From the NCBI RefSeq assembly GCF_016859285.1, contig NC_053402.1:1813003-1877002 (forward strand): a stretch of 64,000 bases of DNA, given 5' to 3'. The stretch is from Xiphias gladius. Its lineage: Eukaryota > Chordata > Actinopteri > Istiophoriformes > Xiphiidae. Both the position numbers and the translations under genes were made by a program. How positions within the stretch are numbered: position 1 is the stretch's first letter; every line of letters begins with the position of its first letter. This document shows positions 34,601-46,018 of this stretch, piece by piece. The notes under the pieces are model-generated. The model was not told where the DNA came from, did not search any database, and worked only from the letters and a program-made list of their open reading frames with translations.

Positions 34601-37600
34601 GGAGTGATCTTTGCCAGTATCAGCTCAGGACTGGGAGAACTGTCCTTTCTTTCTCTCACGGTCTTCTTCACTAGGTAAACACTTCATCTTTTTCCATTTT
34701 TCCATGAACTTAAGCAGATGACAAAATTTGAATAGAAAGGGGCTTGAACAGTGGGACATTATACAATATGTATTAAATAGGAACCATTTCAAAACTGAGA
34801 ACATAATCAAAGGACATCCAGCATTTGTACATGTTTTCCCCCATTACTACAAATTGTAAATGCTCTGCATTAATTATGTTTTCACTTTTTGTCCTGCTTT
34901 CCAGGCAAAGTTTTTTAATTGCTTCGAGTTGTGGTTGTATGGAAGCCTATTTCTGCCAGAAAAAGGGGGAAAAAAAGGTTAATAGATTAGATAACATACA
35001 TTTAAATGAGTGTATTTTATCAGTTTGACTCAGTATCTAACAATTCTGACTTACTATCCTATCATTTTGACTTAATGTAAGAGTTTTTATTTTTATTATT
35101 CCTGACTTTTCATCCATTTCTTTCGTTCCCTGTCAGAAATGGGCTTCCATAGTCTGTGAGCCGCGGCTATTTTAAAAATACTTCCTATTTCGAAACTTTG
35201 AGGAAAATCTGACATCCCTGATTTCCAAATTGTGCCAGTAAATTTGTTTTTGGCGCTTGAAATCCCTGATGTTAGAGCTTAATTGAATGCACCTTCAAGG
35301 AGGAGGCTTCAAAACAGTCCCTCCTTGCAACGGCAGCACCATTTCACAATAACATAACCACAGTTGATTCTCTCTATCGTGAACTTAAACCTTTGGAAAA
35401 CTTGAAACTTGTCAGCAATGATGTCAAGAACCTGCTAATGACCTAACAAACCACGTGTGTGCACGTATGTGTATTTCTCTTGTTGGTGTTTTTGTAACTA
35501 TTGTTTATTAAATATAGAATGATGTGTCTAATGATTGTGAACCTTGGTTTTGTGCCTGCCTCAGGGATGTACTAGGAGGTTGGGGCTCAGGTACTGGTGG
35601 CGCTGGTGTTGCTGGAGCCTTCCTCTATTCAGGCCTCACCCAAGCTGGCCTGTCACCCCAAATTACACTTCTCATTATGCTGGTGGTCCCATTTGCTATG
35701 TTGATTAGGTAAGAATGGAAGCAGAAAGACAAGAAAATTCTGTGTTTCTTGTCTTAACTAATCAACGTTATTCATTTCCCTTTAGTCTCACCTTCTAAGG
35801 ACTGTAATGTTAAATGTATAAACCTGCCAGGAATAATTTTTACCATCCACAATACAACCAAACTTTAGTTAATGTTTAAAGGCATGTAGAAACAATTTAC
35901 GGAACAATTTTAATATGAAATCTTCTTTGTCATCGGGATCTTCCAACTTTGTTCCCCGGACATTAAAGATCTGATTAGGATTAATATATAATAATATATA
36001 ACTCACTGAGCACATTGCCAGTTTGCGCTGGTTAGGTGTTGTTTACACTGTATTTCTATAGACGTGGGCCACCTCACCTGAAATAGAGACTAGCCCCATG
36101 AACGTCAGGAAAAATGTATAAAGGCTTTTGAAATAAAGCATTAACCTTTAGGGAAAAAGAGCAGAGGTACTATTTCACACTGTAAATGCCAATTAAATGG
36201 CATTTACACTGTGCAATATGGCTATAGTTTAGACCATCATCTACTAACCAAATTGGTGATGAGATGAGTCGTATCAGGATCTGGATGGTTGACTTCCTCT
36301 GCTTCTCCCTCTGCCAACAATTTCTTGGGGGTACACCATGGAAACTAGTAACCATATTCGTAGTATGGCTTGTTATGGATTTAAAGTACAGCTGAGGCAT
36401 ATAGTTTTGCAGGTCATAAACAATAAACCAAGTATTTTGCCTGATGTTGGTGCTAGATGCAGAGTCAGTGCATCACTAAAGTTATTACTCCTGGTTTATA
36501 TATATTATATCTACAGTTATATTTCCTGGTTCTTATTTCTTTTCTTATACCAACATGTTGCTCTACTCCTTACCATCCATCACCAGCTATTTCTTCCTGC
36601 TGGTTCCTCCACCTTCCTTACCTCAGTGGAAGAGCATGGAGACAGAATATACAGCTGTGGGCTCAGAGGAGAGACAGGGGCTGATGGATGGTTCAGAAGA
36701 AGAGGGGCTGGAGAAATCAACCCCAGGTACGTGTCACAAACTCATCACGCATTAAGAATTATAAGTAAGTAACATTGAAAATATTTTAACATAAAAAAAT
36801 ACAGCGACCAAATCCAGGAAAAGCAGATTTGTTGGTTGCTGAATAGGCTAATCTAACACCAAATTTTTTATAATACTTGCTAATGTGCAATGGATTCATT
36901 TGGAAGACCATAATCAGCTAATGATGAGAACCCGTGTCATTTTTCCATATAAAGGGGGTGAGAAAATTTTGGTTCAAACTTTGCTTTTCGGCTCGTAAAA
37001 ATAACTTGCAGTTTTGAAGATATACTTATTTGCTCTATTTCCTAGAGTGAGATGAGAATATTGATATCAGCTTCATGTCTGTGGTCAGTACGGAGCTGGA
37101 CTCAGGACATTACTGGCCTAGATATAAAGATAAAGAAGAAGATTAAGACTGGAAGCAGTGAGATATAGCTAACCCGGCTCTATCCAAAGTTCAGATACAC
37201 AGCAACCAACATCTCTACAGCTCACTAATTAACACGTTGTGTCTCATTTGTGTTATCTGTACACAAACAGAGATATGAAGATGACAAATTATGTGCTGAA
37301 ACTATTCCTTGGTAGCCAGGGGCAGTGACCTTGTCAGTAAAAAGCTCCACCAAATAACCCCCCCTAAAACCACAAACTGTCATTTTTACATTTCTCTTTA
37401 TGCACAGGTTGAAGAAAAAAATGCAGCCTCTTGAGCAGTGTCGGTAGGAGTACTGTTTTAGCTTCAGACAGATTTAAACTAGCAGTGCTCCCCTGCTTCC
37501 AGCCTTTATGCTCAGCTAGGCTAACCACATCCCGCCTCCACCTCTGGACCTCTTTGGGTCTTAATGAATTATATATGGACTATGATGTGACCAGACCACC

Positions 37601-40600
37601 AGCAAAGTTTTCTCTTGTAAAATAGGGTGAACCAGCAGTGTCTGAATTAATGTGACACTGATACCACAATGAAGCCACCCATTTGTAATTTGTAATTTAG
37701 AGGAGATTGCTGATTTCCTGTCCCACAGCGCCACACTGTTTCTGTGAATGAACTGTAATACTAAAGCACTGCTGTTGAATAACTTCTGAATAACTACACA
37801 GACCATTTTCTCTTCCCCCTGAATGTAACAGAGGACAGAAGCACTGGACCTCTCACATTCATAGAGAAACTACATGTCATCAAAGTAAGTGTACTCTTCA
37901 TTATACGTCAGGCTTGAGTAATCAAGTATTTGTGTGGTTACACGACTGTTCCTCTTGATTCTTATGAACAGGGCTTGCTGAAGTTTGTGTTTCCCCTCGG
38001 ACTGGTCTACTTTGCTGAGTACTTCATCAACCAGGGGTTGGTAAGTTCTCTGGTGCTATCTGGCATCACGTTCATCTTACTGCATGTTGTTAAAACCTTC
38101 TGCTTTAGGCTGTATGGAGTTTCGAGATTTGTAATTTTCCTGTATTTAGAGCCCATTTAAACATTTCAAAAACACTGCTGGTATTTCAGGTGAATATATT
38201 GAAACTGAAATAATGCAGATGTTTCCTCCTCCAGATGGAACTCCTGTATTTCCCAAACTTTTTCCTGTCCCATGCAGAGCAGTATCGCTGGTCAGTTAAC
38301 CTCACTGGAATAATATTGTGAAGGAATTACTTTATTCAAATTGTCTAAGGATGTAGACTTCAGTCTTGTTATTATTTGTGTGTGTACTCAGGTACCAGAC
38401 ACTGTACCAGTTTGGTGTGTTGGTGTCTCGATCCTCCCTGTGCTGTGTGAAGATCAGGAAACTGTGGGCTCTCTCTTTGCTACAGGTGAGATATAGAGAA
38501 GAGATTTTTTTTTTTTTTTTTTTCCCCTTCAACCATTATGTTTTCATCAAAACGTGAGGATGTCTGGATTACATTTTCCTAAAATGATCATATTTCCAAA
38601 ATGTTCACTGCTAGTATTTTTTAGTTGGATATTCCTTTAATTACTACACATGGCAACTAAATTACGGTTTAGATCACACAACTTAAAATTATTTTCCTGA
38701 GGTTGAGTAAAGGTTAAATATTAAAAAAGTAAAAGATAGGAGCTTGATAGGTGCAGTAATTACCTACAGTTTATTAAGTAAAAGTACATTATATATGTTT
38801 GAAACATAATAGACCAAAAGTGTGTGCAGTCAGTGTGTACAAACAATAACATAGGACTATGGGAATGGGAAGTTCAGAATTTTTTGTTCTGTTGTAGTTC
38901 TTATAATAGGTTTATAGTAGTTTTATAGTAGTTCTTATAGTAGTTGTATAATAATTGTATTACCTGATTCCCACTGTCATGATGATATCACATGGCTGAT
39001 TAGCTGCAGAACACTGCGCCACCTATTGGCTGGCTTGATTAATACCTCTAGTGAGCAGTTGGCAAGGCTAAGGCTTAGAGGTAGAAATTACTAATCACTT
39101 TGCTACATTGTTGCTGACAATGTAGTTTTTTTCCCTTTTTTCTAAGCTAAGCATTTCCATCATCATTCAAATGTACTTCGTTATGTACAACAGCAAGTGA
39201 ACACAACACTGTTCAAACCATCCCCGACATTCAGCGCTAATCCTGACGGTCTGTAGTTCTGTATGTTGCTGATTCAAACTGTTACGTTCAGTTCAGTACA
39301 AAACTAGGCCTGAACAAGCACTGTTCATACGGTTAATAGCTCAGCAGCCACCTATTTGCAACACAGTTATCACGTCATGATCGTTTCTGTGGCTTTCGCT
39401 GTCCCTGATCATAATAAGCTTATGATCAGGAAGTACCATACTGTGTATCATGTGCTGGCAACAGCGCCCCCAGGCACCAGTGAGGAGCTCCGCTGCTAAA
39501 AGCTACTGATTCATTCACTGACAGTTGATCTATTCAGTTTGAGGACTCGGGCCACATTTCCGTGGGAGCGGAACGACCAGCTCATGCAGCGCTCCAACTG
39601 TTTGGTATTTTTCTGAGCCTGAAATTCTCTGTGCCTGTCTGCGTGGTATTTTGGTGCCAAGCACAGAGCACACGGTTCACAGGTGGGAGGAGAGGCGCAA
39701 ACAGGTGGGCGGTTCATTCAAATCAGGCAGCACAAAGAGAGTTGTTGGTATTTTGGTGGAGAATGTGTCTTAGGCATTGCACTGAGAATACACATCTCAG
39801 AGCCACTGTCTGTTTCTGGTCCAGCGTATATCTGCTGCCACTTAGTTGATTTTATCAACAAAAGCAAACTAAATACTTAGAGCAAATGAGTAGCAATAAC
39901 AGAATAATGCTTAAAATGGAAATAAACCATTTAAATTGGCATCAGAAAATAACATGTTTCATTCGCCTTTAGAGTGTTTATTTTGTACCTGTGTAGATAT
40001 TGTTACTCTTTTTTAATCTGACACACAACCAAGAGTATTGCGCTGAGCAAACAGACTTATTCTCATGCCTCTTGACCGACGGTGAGTCTAGTGTCTCTCT
40101 CTCTCATCTTTTATCATGTGTATTGATATTTCATTTTATATAGTACATTGGTTGGAGACCGGAGATTGTCCGTGTGAGACGTGTTCACACCACCCGGACA
40201 ATATTCCGTCTGGTTTAGGCAAGAGGTGGCGCCTGGGTGGAGCATGGAGGAGGCAAGATAGAAATGTCATCAACATACACACACTCGCTCGCTGTGGATT
40301 CTCCGGACGATTACCTTCTGAATCCACACAATGGCTAAATAGCACATTACACAGACTTTGTACAAGTGAGCTGGAGGGGTAAAGTCCATGGTTCAACTGA
40401 TACGTGCATTTTCGTTCAAACATACAGCTCCTCTGGGTAATGTTTAGTGATTGAAGAGTCTGATACTCACTGAGGATCTCTAGATTTACCCCATTTGTTA
40501 TATTATTGTTATCACCTTAACTATTTCTGCTAAATGTGTTATCATTATTTGGAATTATAATTATTGCAAGTCTCTTTTTAGTTAGTCCTGCATGCTGATT

Positions 40601-42427
40601 TCCCCTTTGTATTTCCATTTTATTTTGTTTCTATAGAACCACGCACCTATCCTCATCACCAAGTTGTTAATAAAAAAGAATTCAGTATTGTGTCCCGACT
40701 GACACTCAGTGGAAAATGTCCAATATGCACCAGCTTTAAAACAGAATATTGATTACTCACTTTAAATAGTAATAGGTACAGAGAGCAGTAGAAAATATGC
40801 TTGAAATTGCCAAATCTGTATTACAAAAATGAGCTACAAAGCGTGGTTTTCAGATTGTTTGCCAAAGAGCTGCATTTGATAAGGTGTCGCATTCCTGCTG
40901 ACCCATCTGTTTTTCAGTGCAGTTAGTTTGTGTCTTGTATGAAAGTGCTGATTGCCAGGCTCTGTGTTTTTCCATCTGCCCTCCTCTCTGACCTCCACAG
41001 GTGGTGAATGCAGCTTTGCTTCTATCTGCAGTGCGTTACCAGTTCCTGCCTAGTGCCTGGCTGGTGTTGGCTATTGTCCTCTATGAGGGTCTACTGGGTG
41101 GAGCTGCGTATGTCAACACCTTCTACTTCATCAGCAAGGAGGTCAGGTCAACTTTCTGTCATTTGGGGTCTCCATGTGTCATGAAAAGCAGCTGGGCTGA
41201 ACTGTAATCCCTTTGGTGATCCCTTACCTTATGTAGCACCATCATCAGATGAAAATTTCAATTTGTCCAATACTTTGGCTTATGACAAAACATTTACAAA
41301 ACTAATGACATTCCTGTCAGCCTGAGCTGTAATTTGTGTTTAGTGCAGTCCAGCAAATGTTGGCACGCTAATACTCTAAACTAAAGACAGTGAACATAGT
41401 AAATATTACCTGGTAAACATCAGCATGTTAGGACTGTCATTGTGAACCTATTAGCAGGATGACATTAGCTTTTTTGCTCAAAGCACCTCTATGGAAAAGT
41501 ACAGCCTCCCAAAGCTGCTAGCATGGCTGTAGACAAAAAAGCATCAAAATGCTCAGTAGAGTAGAGTTTATATAGAGTAGTGTATATAGTGTAGATAGGG
41601 TATCTTTTTGTGCTGCTTCTTCATAAAAGAAAGTAATATCAAAATATGAACATAAATGCCCATTAAATTAAATTAAATTGTAAACCAGAATTAATTGTAT
41701 AGGCCTAGGCTACCTATATTTGTGGCAAGTTGACAGCGCCTCCTTAATTCTTGGCTGATGAGCTGGGCTGTATTTGTTATGGTTGCAGACGTTAGCTCAG
41801 GGTGAATAACGTTAACGTGGTTCCTCAAATTTGTTGGATTACCAAAGTTTTCAATTTTTGTCTGGCAGATTTTACACACAGTGTACATCTTGTCCATTTC
41901 ATGCTTCCCAGTAAGTTCATAAAATCCGAAATGTGCCCAGATGTCCGCTTTCAAAATACTGGGTGCGTTTTTTTTATCGCTTGCGGCTGATGTCTGCCTC
42001 ACCCTGCCCTATGTAAAAAAAAAAAAGCGTAAACGTGAAAGTAAAAGTAACCTTAGCCTAACATTTGCCCACAATTCAATTCAACAGAGCGATGCTGCAA
42101 AATGACGACGTGACTTTACAACTTGATTGTCCAGCCGAGGTTGGAAAATCAACAGTCGACATTAGTAGGCTATAATTTTGTGTAGGCTGCAAACTCCTTA
42201 ATGTGTTCTGTCACTGTATGGATGCAGAGGTCCGCATCGCGATGAATCTTAGAATTGAGAAATTACCACACCTGTAGTGACCATCCTGACTTCTCTCTTT
42301 TCGCCCGCAGACTGAAGACCGACAGAGAGAGTTTGCCATGGCTGCTGCCAGTGTAGGGGACAGTCTGGGCATAGCTCTGGCTGGACTTGCTGCTTTCCCT
42401 GTCCACAGATACTTCTGTTACCTGTGA
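28632..42427 (+). CDS. cln3: Battenin (CLN3), lysosomal/endosomal multi-pass membrane protein, 15 exons, 441 aa
   Basis: Exons: 28632-28686, 28796-28832, 30077-30173, 30316-30399, 30916-30995, 32457-32542, 34602-34674, 35565-35708, 36587-36726, 37832-37884, 37972-38040, 38235-38290, 38392-38485, 41001-41141, 42311-42427; GT-AG throughout, 1326-nt frame. The mammalian orthologue (438 aa) is a lysosomal membrane protein, mutated in juvenile Batten disease. Family landmarks: [88 protein letters not shown]-glycosylation sequons sit in the first luminal loop at Asn59, Asn76 and Asn79. An acidic cytosolic loop (SEEEGLEKS, exon 9) precedes the later membrane helices. The protein ends RYFCYL, so the Cys is third from the end and the mammalian C-terminal CaaX-type box is not reproduced. 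Introns carry Tc1, MITE and BED-finger relics. Confidence 0.97.
29390..29640. repeat. Interspersed repeat with inverted cctctgcc/ggcagagg ends, cln3 intron 2
   Basis: Starts 'cctctgccgagaggttacg', contains 'aaaactactgaagcgatttg' and ends 'cttggcagaggtctgcgccc'. The termini are inverted copies of each other. This is a common fish repeat type without coding capacity. Confidence 0.6.
31149..31890 (-). mobile_element. Internally deleted Tc1-like element, cln3 intron 5
   Basis: Left end ggtccataagtatttggaaa and right end tttttgtcaaat-like '...gtcaaatacttatgtacc' are inverted repeats. The middle (about 31430-31610), read on the - strand, resembles the helix-turn-helix start of a Tc1 transposase. 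Most of the catalytic part is gone. A second copy of the same internal segment is at about 60900-61425. Confidence 0.75.
32333..32355. repeat. Perfect short inverted repeat, cln3 intron 5
   Basis: taatgtcactt / aagtgacatta around a single central T: 11-bp arms. It lies about 100 bp before the exon 6 acceptor. Confidence 0.85.
33266..33297. repeat. Perfect 14-bp inverted repeat, cln3 intron 6
   Basis: ctatatagatagcc (33266-33279) is mirrored by ggctatctatatag (33284-33297) around a 4-nt spacer. In RNA it would fold as a tight hairpin. No surrounding conserved gene structure is visible. Confidence 0.9.
33370..33450. repeat. Short dispersed repeat fragment (cagaatcagctttattggcc type)
   Basis: 'cagaatcagctttattggcc' followed by 'aagtatgtttgtgcatacaa' and 'ggaatttgactctggtt' is a fragment found widely in fish genomes, probably the 3' end of a retroelement in reverse orientation. 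The class is not certain. Confidence 0.55.
34113..34500. repeat. Head-to-head pair of short MITE copies, cln3 intron 6
   Basis: 34113-34320 is one copy, bounded by tttattaggaacaccc and ggtgttcctattat. 34350-34500 is a second, partial copy in opposite orientation: 'cattttggaggttgtagtct' is mirrored by 'actgcatcctccaaaatg', and 'cagcttttgttgaaac' by 'gtttcaacaaaagctg'. Together they form a long imperfect hairpin about 100 bp before exon 7. No coding capacity. Confidence 0.75.
36181..36208. repeat. Perfect short inverted repeat, cln3 intron 8
   Basis: tgtaaatgcca / tggcatttaca, 11-bp arms around attaaa. Confidence 0.85.
36365..36490 (+). repeat. Teleost interspersed repeat, copy 1, cln3 intron 8
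   Basis: Contains 'aaagtacagctgaggcata', 'atagttttgcaggtcataaa' and 'ctgatgttggtgctagatg'. The same repeat occurs in reverse at 41206-41350. It ends about 100 bp before the exon 9 acceptor. Confidence 0.7.
37005..37510. repeat. Partial copy of the foldback MITE-like family, cln3 intron 9
   Basis: 'ctcactaattaacacgttgt' followed by 'gtctcatttgtgttatctgt', plus 'agactggaagcag' and 'cttccagcctttatgctcagc', match the internal part of the 26006-26476 type element. The outer arms are eroded. Confidence 0.6.
38486..41000. other. cln3 intron 13, no recognised gene
   Basis: Holds a poly-T tract just after the donor (about 38504-38523) and a perfect 11-bp inverted repeat CCTGATCATAA / TTATGATCAGG at 39404-39430. 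A more GC-rich part lies at about 39540-39720 and 40140-40400. Short frames there have no recognisable domain; unidentified mobile DNA is likely but not shown. Confidence 0.4.
41206..41520 (-). repeat. Teleost interspersed repeat, copy 2 (reverse), cln3 intron 14
   Basis: The reverse complement reads 'aaattacagctcaggctgac', 'attagttttgtaaatg', 'ctgatgatggtgctac' and 'gatcaccaaag', matching copy 1 at 36365-36490. It starts only about 65 bp after the exon 14 donor. The part beyond 41350 ('aacatcagcatgttaggact') belongs to the same commonly seen repeat. Confidence 0.7.
41691..42002 (-). pseudogene. BED-type zinc-finger fragment from a hAT-like transposon, cln3 intron 14
   Basis: A 103-codon frame on the - strand contains a BED finger: IWAHFGF (residues 21-27), then Cys43-x2-Cys46 (VCKICQ), a spacer with NPTNLRNH, and His62-x4-His67. 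This domain is typical of hAT transposases and ZBED proteins. The catalytic and dimerisation regions are absent, and the frame stops after about 35 further residues with no family similarity. It lies antisense to cln3, about 310 bp before the last exon. It most likely is a truncated transposon relic; domestication cannot be excluded. Confidence 0.65.
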
Positions 42428-45170
42428 CCCAGCCCACACACTGACCAGCAGGATTTCTCAACAAGATGTGGGTGCGCTCCATTTAAGGTTTTTTTTTTTT
42501 TTTAGGTGAAATGAAAAATGCTGACGTTACTCCAACATAATACTGACTCAACGAAAAGTAATGCAGAGTCCTTGTTGTGGCCCACCGGTCCACCAGCCCA
42601 CAGAGGTTTTTCCCAGTATGCCCGATGGTTCTGTTAAATTTCATTGTTAATGATAAAACATTGCTCTAAGCAGCAGATAGGTCTATGGGACGCTTCAATA
42701 ATGCCAATCACAGCAGCTCCTCTCAGAAATAACAGACAGCTTAATGAGCCGAGACTTTAACAGGAAACTTTCAGTTCCCTGAATATTAGCTTACCTCACC
42801 CCATGAACACGGCATGCCGCATTCATCATACAGCATCCCACATCTGCTACCAGGGGCAGGGTAAAATATCTGTTTCAGGAAACACTGAAAGTCCTGTCAG
42901 TGCATGAGTGTGCACACTTTTAGTAAACAGTCATACCTGTGGGCTACACATTGTAGAGCCAAGATGTGCTTCTGTTTGTTAAATTCATTTGTAACGCAGC
43001 TGCATTTGTTTGCATTTTCATGCTGCGCCCAATACTGCCACTACTGTAAATACTGTGTGCATAAGTCTTGAGATCTTTGATAGAGTTCAGGAAGCACTAT
43101 GAGGACAGCCACTATGCTCCAAATGATCTGAATGGATCCACGTTAAATGTGAATGGAACAGCTCACCGGTGTGTAGAAAATGCACAGAGGGTCAAGTTAA
43201 GTACCATTAAATCCTGCATGGAGTCGTTTTGAATATGTAGTCAGTCAAGGATAAAGGCAGGCAAAATTTAAAAATGTGGGTACATTACAGATACCTGTTA
43301 CTGTAGTATGACTGAGGCGTTCAATGTAGGAAATAAAGCACTTAATACATTCTACAAACAGTACTGGAAGACAGTATCGGTAACACTCAGTCTCTAATTT
43401 AGCCCAGCACAGACTACAGTTGTATTTTGAAGGAAACTTTGATGGAAAGTATTCAGAAAGAAAGAAAAAAGAAGCAAAGAAGAAGAAAACATAGGAAACC
43501 AAGCCTAATCGAGCTTTTCTTTTCTGGTTTGAGGCATTCACATTGACTTAAACTTGTGTACAGTTTACTGGGACTGTTGGAAGCCAGTCACATCAACAGT
43601 TACTGTCATATTGCTGAGTGTCCGCTGGACAATACAAAAAGTCCCAGTAAAATGTGGAAGAGAGGACGATGTCGCCTTTAACATGGTGAAGCTCGTGTTT
43701 AGCAAACTGGCAAATGAAAAGCTCTTTTGGAAAGATAAGGAGCCAATCTGCTACTGGCTCAAAGTAAAGTAAAAGGCTCTCGACTCAACTAATTTTAAAT
43801 ATGTAGGAATCAATTCTTTGGACTATTTGGGGCAGCAGAGATCAGGACGTAAAAACAACACTCACATGTTGTCACCTTACAAAGTTGACATGTTGAGACC
43901 AAAGGGAGAAAATGGCAAATGCCTTTTGCTTGTAATTAAGCAACAATGTTCCAGCTTTAAATTCAATTAAATTGAACGACTTCTTACGGTTTAACATGAA
44001 TTTCTTCTAACTATGTTGACTCCTGGTTCATATAGTATCTAGTCGTCATGGTATTGAATACTCAATAGCTTTAATCAACTGGGCTGATGTATGGATGCAC
44101 TTTGGATCAAATGGCATCGTCTGAATATTTAACTATGTTTCACAGCTGATTTAATTCTAAAGAAAGAAAGAACACTAGTTCCCACATTGGACTCTTGACA
44201 GCTCTGAAGTTCCTTGAACTAAAATGTTTCTGAATGACAGGACAAAAATCATAAAAATATAAATCTTCTCATTTTCAAAAATTACACCTACTCTATCTTT
44301 GTGCTATTGCTAATGCTAATTATATGAAACTTGAAGTCAGTGAAAAGGTGTAATAGCAAAAGATCCACAACAATAGGAACATGTTTTAGGTATGCCTGTT
44401 ATGACTGTTAACATCACCAGGGCATTTTGCCTTAGTTGTGCACTATTTTGCTCATGTTTTGCTCAAGTTTTTCCCCTTTTTTTGCAACATAAATCTCAGT
44501 TTTCGTGCTTTCTCAAAGTATTGCAGGTAAACTTGGTTTAAAATTTGATTTACTAATAGTAGTAATTATTACGATAATAATCAAGTAAGAGCCAGCGCAG
44601 TTTTCGTGTCCTGATATACTTTGTCCATATACACATCATTTTCTCAAACATTGTGCACATTCCTACTGAAATTTTTAACCACCGACATTTTATATGTTCC
44701 AGCTGCTATTGAATCGTCAGAACTTTTACAATTTGATGATACTGTTATGAGCATGTGCTATTTTGAACAGATTTTTACATAATTTAAATATTTTGAGGTT
44801 TACTGTTGATTTAACTACATTAGCTATTATTGCATAATTGATTTTTTTTTTTTTTAAGGCACAGACAAAGCATTAAAATGAATATCATTGTCTTGTAAAT
44901 AAAACTATATAAATACATTTTGAAGTGCATTATAAAATGAGGTCTTTTATTATAAAGTCATAGAAGAGAATACTTTGACTGTACTGTAATTTAGTCTCCT
45001 GGTCATTTGAAACTACCTGGCATGGTGTATGCACTTTAGCTATAGTGTTTTACAATGTTAGTGTTAATGAGTCACTCGAGTCCAGCACATATTATCTGTC
45101 TGCAACCTAAATGCCTTAGATTTTCATTCAAAAGCATTTAGCTCTAAAATAAAACTGAGGATAGGTATTT
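42428..45170 (+). other. cln3: cln3 3' flank, possible long 3' UTR
   Basis: Follows the cln3 TGA. AATAAA hexamers occur at 43332-43337 and 44898-44903. The second is followed by T-rich sequence, so a 3' UTR of 0.9 kb or 2.5 kb is possible. No coding frame with recognisable similarity is seen. An A-rich purine tract (gaaagaaag...) lies at about 43455-43490. Confidence 0.45.
44898..44903 (+). terminator. cln3: Possible distal polyadenylation signal of cln3
   Basis: AATAAA in an AT-rich context, the last hexamer before the interspersed repeat at 45172. Use of this site is inference; the hexamer at 43332 is an alternative. Confidence 0.35.
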
Positions 45171-45171
45171 T

Positions 45172-45480
45172 CATTAGGGCTGTCATAACTGGTATTTTAC
45201 AGTCAATTTGCAAGCTATTTTCTCGATTAATCATCTCATCATTTGGTCCATGAAATATCATGAAAAATGCCCATTTCAGTTACCTGAAGTGCAAGGTGAC
45301 GACTTCAGATTGCGGGCTCAAAAACCCAAAAATATCACTTAAGATGGTGAAAAGTAGCAAACCCCACAGTTAAGAGACTGAAACCAGGACATAGTATTTT
45401 TGCTTGAAAAATGACAAATGATTAATCAGTTATTAAAACTGCCGAATAATTTTCTGTTTAATCGACTAATTGATAAGCTT
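45172..45480. repeat. Teleost interspersed repeat with 'cgattaatc' termini
   Basis: 'attttctcgattaatcatct', 'ggtccatgaaatatcatgaa', 'aaaaatgacaaatgattaat' and 'taatcgactaattgataag' mark a repeat widespread in fish genomes. It separates the cln3 3' region from the ppp4c promoter. No coding capacity. Confidence 0.7.
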
Positions 45481-45759
45481 ATTTCTTTAGCACAAGTTTT
45501 CTTGTGAACTGATTGAGTTTGGTGAATAATGTGGTTGAACACCTACAAATTACCATTTGTCTTGCGTTTTAGATATAAAAGAAATCCTCTAAACATGTTT
45601 TAAAACACATACAAATACTGAATAGTAATTTGTGTCAGATATATTTGTTCCAGATAAAAAAGTTCAATTTCCTTCTTAAAAAAACCCTTTAAATGTCATC
45701 TCTCCCATCTACTGAAAAAGTCCTGAATCTAAGAATATAAAAAATTCTTCATTTCAAAA

Positions 45760-46018
45760 TGTTTAACGGCGACGCGGACTTTCATTTATCATTTCTCTTG
45801 AGTCCCAAGTTTTCCCGTGTTTCCCGTGCAATGCGCGTTCCCTACACCGGAAGTTACAGCCAAGTCGTTAGTGTTCATGAGCACGGCAGGAGCGAGTGTA
45901 CCGGCAAAGACCGGGGAATGAAGAGGAGCCGGTGAACGGCGAAAAGAACACACAATCCACGGAATGAAACACGCCGATGCGTGTTTCTTCTCAAAGTTCA
46001 GCTACCACTCACTTAACG
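45760..46018 (+). promoter_or_regulatory. ppp4c: ppp4c CpG promoter and probable non-coding exon 1
   Basis: CpG density rises sharply (ggcgacgcgg, cgcgttcc, ccggaagt) after a CpG-poor repeat. CCGGAAGT at about 45848 is an ETS-type site, common in housekeeping promoters. A donor CG|gtaatt lies at 46018/46019 and an acceptor ttacag at 46690-46695 opens the exon with the start codon, so a spliced 5' UTR (exon 1 ending 46018, exon 2 from 46696) is likely. Confidence 0.6.
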
